64,000 nucleotides of DNA. Origin: Goekera deserti. Its GTDB lineage: Bacteria; Actinomycetota; Actinomycetes; Mycobacteriales; Geodermatophilaceae. Below the pieces are notes generated by a model. The model saw nothing but the letters and a program-made list of their open reading frames with translations, ran no database searches and was not told the DNA's origin. Positions 60,457 through 64,000 of the stretch are shown here, piece after piece. The stretch's first letter is position 1. The number at the start of each line of letters is the position of its first letter. The position numbers and the translations under genes are program-made. The stretch lies in assembly GCF_010685995.1 (NCBI RefSeq), contig NZ_JAAGWK010000009.1, positions 496,001 to 560,000 on the forward strand, written 5' to 3'.

Positions 60457-62220
60457 GTGCGCCCCGCCGACCGGCTCGTCGTCGACCAGTGGCGCAGCCT
60501 GCTGCCCACCGCCCACCTGCTGACCGGCACCGACGCCGCGGCCCGCGACCTGCTCGCCCGGGGCCTGGCCGCCGCCCGCCGCGTGCCGGGCACGGACGAC
60601 CACGACCGCGCCGTCGCCGGACTGGTGCGCGCGCACCTGAGCCGGTGGCAGGCGCGCCGCGACGGCTCGATCACCGGGGCAGCGACGGGCGCCTGGTGGG
60701 TGTCCCCGGACGACGCCGAGGCCGCCCGCCGCACGTCGGCAGCCCTGGACCGGCTGACCGCGGCGGAGCGCACCGCGGTGGTGCTGCACTGGTACGAGGG
60801 CCTGCCCGCCAACCGGGTCGCCGCGCTCGTGCCGAGGGTGGACCTGGAGGCGGCCGCCCGGGAGCTGGCCGGCGAGGTGCCCGACCCGGCCGACCTGCCC
60901 GCCCGGCTGGACCAGCTGGCGGCGCAGTGCGACCTCGCCGGCCTCACCGACGAGACGGCCACGGCGGCGGTGGCAGCGGTCGGCGCCCGCGGACGGCGAC
61001 GGGTCCTGCTGGCCGGGGTGGCGGTGGCCGCGCTGACCCTCGGGGCCGTGGTGGCGCCGGGGCCGGCAGCGGGACCGGAGCCGGCGGCGGCGCCTGCGCC
61101 GGGGTCGCTGTTCACCGCGGGCCCGACCCGCGGGTCGCTGGCCGGCGACGGTGCCTTCCTGGACGCCGCCCGGGCCCGGATGGCGGCGGCCTCCGGGGCG
61201 GTCGACGACGATCCCTGGGCGGTCGTCTTCGCCGGGGACGTGCAGGGCGTCCGGGCGGTGTTCCTGCTCGACGCGGCCGGACGGGAGCCGACGTGGCTGA
61301 CCGGGCCGGCCGGCACGCCGGCCGCGGAGCTCGCGTCCAACGGCGCGCTCGGCCTGCCGGGTCAGGAAGCCGCCGCGGTGGCGGTGTCCCGGCCCGACGG
61401 CGGCGGTCAGGTCGTGCTGGTGGTCGCGGCACCCAGGGACGGGGTGGAACTCTCCCCCGGCATCGACGTCGCGGCCGACGGCACCGCCGGGCGCACCTTC
61501 CGGTCCCTGACGGTGACCGACGGCGTGGCGGTGGGTGTGCTGGACCGGGGCGCTGCCGGCAGTGCCCAGTACCGGCTCGTCCGGGACGGCGTGCCGCTGG
61601 AGCCGATGGGCGTCATCGGCTACTTCCCCGTCTCGGTGTCCGTCATGGGTGAGGTGGGCCAGCCGGTGCCGAGCCGGTCGGGCACACCCACCGCGTCCGG
61701 GTTCGGCTACGCCTCGGCTCTCGCGGCGATCACCGGGCCGACCGGGTACGCCGCCGATCAGCTCGAGGTCACCGTCCTGGGGGCCGGTCAGTTCCCGGCA
61801 CCGGGCGGGGAGACCGTCGAGGCGGTCAGCCTGGCCGCGGTACTGCCCTCCGGAGCGGTGGTGACCACGACCGGGTTCGGCTCGTCCCGCACCGACGGGC
61901 TCGGGAGCACGACGGCGAGCTGGTCGGGGTGCGGCAGCACCGGCCACCCGGCCGGCACCGACCCGGCCGCGCTCACCGTCGCCGCCCGGTGCGCGTCCTA
62001 CGCCGGCGACAGCTCGACGTTCGGCGTGACCGTCGTGCTCGCCGCCCCACCGGGCGCCGTGGTCGCCCTGGACGACGCGGCCGGCAGCAGCCCGACGGTG
62101 CCGGAGCTGACCCGGGGCTGGGCGTTCGTGATCGACGACCGCGACGTGCTGACCCGCGTCGCCGCCCCCGACGCGGCCGGGACCGTGAGCCGCGAGGGCG
62201 CCGATCTCTTCCACGGCTGA
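60457..62220 (+). CDS. Membrane protein with degenerate ECF-sigma-like head and large exported domain
   Basis: A 587-aa protein. Residues 8-66 (WRSLLPTAHLLTGTDAAARDLLARGLA) align with sigma region 2 of SigE-type factors, and residues 95-135 (LDRLTAAERTAVVLHWYEGLPANRVAAL) with region 4, but the recognition helix is replaced by PRVDLEAAAREL. A membrane helix follows at 183-203 (VLLAGVAVAALTLGAVVA), then about 380 residues outside the membrane with repeated beta-rich segments and no known fold. No similar fusion is familiar to me. GTG 60457 is used; TTG 60445 is an alternative. It may be a membrane-tethered pseudo-sigma or sensor. Confidence 0.75.
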   Translation: MRPADRLVVDQWRSLLPTAHLLTGTDAAARDLLARGLAAARRVPGTDDHDRAVAGLVRAHLSRWQARRDGSITGAATGAWWVSPDDAEAARRTSAALDRLTAAERTAVVLHWYEGLPANRVAALVPRVDLEAAARELAGEVPDPADLPARLDQLAAQCDLAGLTDETATAAVAAVGARGRRRVLLAGVAVAALTLGAVVAPGPAAGPEPAAAPAPGSLFTAGPTRGSLAGDGAFLDAARARMAAASGAVDDDPWAVVFAGDVQGVRAVFLLDAAGREPTWLTGPAGTPAAELASNGALGLPGQEAAAVAVSRPDGGGQVVLVVAAPRDGVELSPGIDVAADGTAGRTFRSLTVTDGVAVGVLDRGAAGSAQYRLVRDGVPLEPMGVIGYFPVSVSVMGEVGQPVPSRSGTPTASGFGYASALAAITGPTGYAADQLEVTVLGAGQFPAPGGETVEAVSLAAVLPSGAVVTTTGFGSSRTDGLGSTTASWSGCGSTGHPAGTDPAALTVAARCASYAGDSSTFGVTVVLAAPPGAVVALDDAAGSSPTVPELTRGWAFVIDDRDVLTRVAAPDAAGTVSREGADLFHG

Positions 62221-62266
62221 CCCACCCGGCCGCCGGCCCCGGGGGCCGCGGGCCGACCCGGGTGGG
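62221..62266 (+). terminator. Terminator candidate after the sigma-like membrane protein
   Basis: CCCACCCGG (62221-62229) pairs with CCGGGTGGG (62258-62266), with a GC-rich inner part, directly after the stop. Confidence 0.5.
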
Positions 62267-62297
62267 CCGGCGGGCCGGGACTGGGGACACTGGTCCG

Positions 62298-62567
62298 ATG
62301 AGCCCGACGTCCGCTGCGGCAGGTGACCCCGAGGCGGTGGCCGGCCCGCTGATGCGGCAGGCGGCCCAGCAGCTGCGGGGCGGGCTGCTCTGCGAGCGGG
62401 AGTTCCGCCGGATCCGGCGGCTGGCCTACCAGCTGCGGGTGGACCGGGTGTTCCGCGAGCAGGTGCTCGACGCCTTCAGCCGGGACCCCGAGCGCACCGC
62501 CGACACGCTGCTGGCCCTGGGCCGGGACCGGCCGCTGGCGGAGATCGCCCGCGAGCTCGGCTCTTGA
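62298..62567 (+). CDS. Small helical protein of unknown function
   Basis: An 89-aa charged, probably all-helical protein (RQAAQQLRGGLLCEREFRRIRRLAYQLRVDRVFREQVLDAF). No family recognised. ATG 62298 with a weak ribosome-binding site. Followed by a strong bidirectional hairpin. Confidence 0.6.
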   Translation: MSPTSAAAGDPEAVAGPLMRQAAQQLRGGLLCEREFRRIRRLAYQLRVDRVFREQVLDAFSRDPERTADTLLALGRDRPLAEIARELGS

Positions 62568-62573
62568 ACGCGC

Positions 62574-62611
62574 GAGCGGGTGGTCACCTCGCTCGAGGTG
62601 ACCACCCGCTC
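62574..62611. terminator. Bidirectional terminator, 17-bp perfect stem
   Basis: 62574-62590 pairs perfectly with 62595-62611 across the 4-nt loop gctc, between two convergent small genes. Confidence 0.75.
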
Positions 62612-62631
62612 CGCCTGCCCGTGCCGCGGTG

Positions 62632-62826
62632 TCAGCCGCGCACCACCCGCAGCAGCCCGTCCATGTCCAGGTCCGGCGAGGTCACCGAGTCCGCACGCTG
62701 GCGGGCGAAGGACGTGCGCAGCGCATCGGCCAGTTCCAGGGCCGAGAAGGGCAGTGCCCGGAGGGCTGCCTGGATCGGGACGACGACGGCGGGGGCGGTG
62801 GGGCCGGGGAGGGCCAGCGAGCTCAT
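62632..62826 (-). CDS. Small hypothetical protein
   Basis: A 64-aa frame (ATG 62826) encoding a helical peptide (SALELADALRTSFARQRADSV). No family and no ribosome-binding site (the bases before the ATG are CTTCCCCC), though a leaderless start is possible. It lies between the bidirectional terminator and a creatininase-family gene on the same strand. Confidence 0.45.
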   Translation of the reverse strand: MSSLALPGPTAPAVVVPIQAALRALPFSALELADALRTSFARQRADSVTSPDLDMDGLLRVVRG

Positions 62827-62894
62827 GGGGGAAGTGTGCGGCTGCGACCACAGCGACGGATGTGACTGGTGGTGCGTGTCGGGTCACGGTCCGG

Positions 62895-63722
62895 TCACAC
62901 CCCGCGCGCCGGGTGGGACACGCCGGTCGGGTCCCGGCGCAGCACCGGGAACTCGAACGCGGACACCTCCAGCAGCGCGGCGGCCAGCCGGGCCGTCCAC
63001 CAGGCCACGATCTGCTCGCCCACCGCCGCACTGGCCCGGCGAGGGTCGCCCACCACGCCGTTGCTGCTCACGTCGTCGGTGACCCAGGCGGTGGGCACCG
63101 CGCCCTCCAGGGTCAGCAGGCCCGGCCCGGCGAACAGGTCGGCGACGGCGCGGCCGCCCTCGACGGCGCGGTCCATGTGCACGGTGTCCGGGGCGAGGGC
63201 GAGCATCACCGAGGTCTCGCTGTGCCCGCCGTGGACGTCGAAGTCGGCGCCGACCAGGTCCAGCCCCGCGGGCAGGCCGAGCCGGAAGACCGAGATCGGG
63301 AAGACCATCAGCCCGGTGGCCACCCGGACGTCCCGGGCGACGGTGTCCAGCAGGGAGGGGTTGCCGCCGTGCCCGTTGACGAACACCAGCCGGCGGAACC
63401 CGGACGCCGCAACCGAGCGGCCGAGGTCCCGGCACATGGCCAGCAGCGTCTCGGTGGACCAGGTGAGCGTCCCGGGCCAGCCCAGGTGCTCGGTCGACTT
63501 CCCGATCGACTGCGTGGGCAGCAGCCACACCGGGGCGTCGTCGGGCAGCGCGGCCACCGCGCGGGTCGCCACCTGCTCGGCGATGAAGCAGTCGGTCATC
63601 AGCGGCAGGTGCGGGCCGTGCTGCTCCACCGCCCCGATCGGGACGACGGCGACCGCGGCCGTGGTGTCGATCGCGCCCACCTCGGGTCCGGTGAGCCGTT
63701 CCCAGCGCCGCTCGGTCGTCAT
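62895..63722 (-). CDS. Creatininase-family protein (MftE-like)
   Basis: A 275-aa metal-dependent amidohydrolase of the creatininase fold. Metal-binding motifs: GAVEQHGPHLPLMTD near the N terminus (E, H, D ligands), LVFVNGHGGN (H ligand), and DFDVHGGHSETS further on. The sequence most resembles the MftE-like branch, which cleaves a peptide during mycofactocin maturation, but none of mftA, B, C, D or F is nearby, so the substrate is open. Start ATG 63722, divergent from an M50 protease. Confidence 0.88.
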   Translation of the reverse strand: MTTERRWERLTGPEVGAIDTTAAVAVVPIGAVEQHGPHLPLMTDCFIAEQVATRAVAALPDDAPVWLLPTQSIGKSTEHLGWPGTLTWSTETLLAMCRDLGRSVAASGFRRLVFVNGHGGNPSLLDTVARDVRVATGLMVFPISVFRLGLPAGLDLVGADFDVHGGHSETSVMLALAPDTVHMDRAVEGGRAVADLFAGPGLLTLEGAVPTAWVTDDVSSNGVVGDPRRASAAVGEQIVAWWTARLAAALLEVSAFEFPVLRRDPTGVSHPARGV

Positions 63723-63776
63723 GCCCCGATGCCTACCGGCCCGGTGTTTCCCCCCGGTGACGGACGGTGCTGCTGA

Positions 63777-63795
63777 CGGTTGTCACTGGCAACCG
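63777..63795. promoter_or_regulatory. Inverted repeat in the creatininase/M50 divergent promoter
   Basis: CGGTTG-tcactgg-CAACCG, 6-bp arms, midway between the two divergent starts. It is a candidate operator; the binding protein is unknown. Confidence 0.35.
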
Positions 63796-63849
63796 CGCCC
63801 GGCGTCCACTTCACTCGTGCCGACCCACCCACCGGCCCGGGGAGCAGCC

Positions 63850-64000
63850 GTGACCAGCACGACCAGTGACCAGGCAGCGCGCACCGGGGGGCTCACCCCG
63901 ACCCGGCTGCTGCTGCTGAACTCCGCCGTCGCCTTCGCCCTCGCCTGCCTGGTGATGGTCACGCTGCACGAGCTCGCCCACGCGCTGGCCGGCGTGCTGC
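63850..64000 (+). CDS. M50-type membrane metalloprotease, N-terminal part (runs off window)
   Basis: Only 50 codons are present. A polar N terminus leads into a membrane helix (LLLLNSAVAFALACLVMVTL) with the zinc motif HELAH (H-E-x-x-H) at its end, as in intramembrane site-2-type proteases. GTG 63850 has GGGGAG 5 nt upstream. Family assignment rests on this motif alone. Confidence 0.65.
   Translation, partial: MTSTTSDQAARTGGLTPTRLLLLNSAVAFALACLVMVTLHELAHALAGVL

Noticed and set aside
62632-63722. Mycofactocin cluster
   Set aside because: Only an MftE-like protein is seen; no precursor ending in the mycofactocin Val-Tyr motif and no radical SAM MftC nearby.

Overview
The window is a very high-GC (roughly 73%) stretch of actinobacterial chromosome. 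It has frequent GTG starts and many 1-4 bp GTGA/ATGA gene overlaps. The housekeeping order at the left (rne, TIGR03936-like, TIGR03960-like radical SAM, ndk, folC, valS, clpX, clpP2, clpP1, tig) is typical of Actinobacteria. I infer a Geodermatophilaceae-like organism (Blastococcus/Modestobacter/Geodermatophilus type). The family assignment rests on composition and gene order, not on a database match.

Layout. 1-17.3 kb is the conserved core: RNA processing and tRNA modification (rne, two radical-SAM-associated genes), ndk, a small HTH plus Clp-N cassette, folC, valS, the Clp protease genes, trigger factor and two tRNAs (Pro-TGG, Gly-TCC). The spaces on both sides of a DUF559-type nuclease gene (10.0-12.4 kb) hold eight palindromic repeats, each exactly 55 bp long.

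17.4-37.5 kb is an accessory catabolic island. It holds a LIV-type ABC importer with a fused LivH-LivM permease, an atypical amidohydrolase and a MIP18/PaaD-like protein. It also has an IclR regulator, an esterase-like hydrolase, two class A flavin monooxygenases, an FAH-family enzyme, a DUF3500 protein, DoxX and GlcG-like proteins, a GMC oxidoreductase, a SnoaL-like protein, a MarR regulator and a covalent-flavin oxidase. Five copies of one sequence (consensus TGCCATTGA-S-CGG) sit upstream of its operons, which suggests a single IclR-type regulon. I infer uptake and oxidation of an aromatic or other cyclic compound. No classical ring-cleavage dioxygenase is present.

37.6-44 kb is a sugar locus: GH32 beta-fructosidase plus a complete CUT1-type ABC importer (ATPase, lipoprotein, two permeases), with an 18-bp perfect hairpin between binding protein and permeases.

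44-54.5 kb holds LysR, PaaX-like and TetR regulators, two AidB-like acyl-CoA dehydrogenases, an MHS-family transporter, a class III CoA transferase and an enoyl-CoA hydratase. Together these suggest uptake and beta-oxidation-like breakdown of an organic acid. 54.5-64 kb is mixed: an aldehyde dehydrogenase remnant, a GNAT protein, a SigE-type ECF sigma factor with a membrane partner, a DHA2 drug exporter with its TetR repressor and twin operators, a membrane protein carrying a degenerate sigma-factor head, small hypothetical genes, a creatininase-family protein and the start of an M50 metalloprotease. I saw no insertion sequences, CRISPR arrays, rRNA genes or prophage genes.
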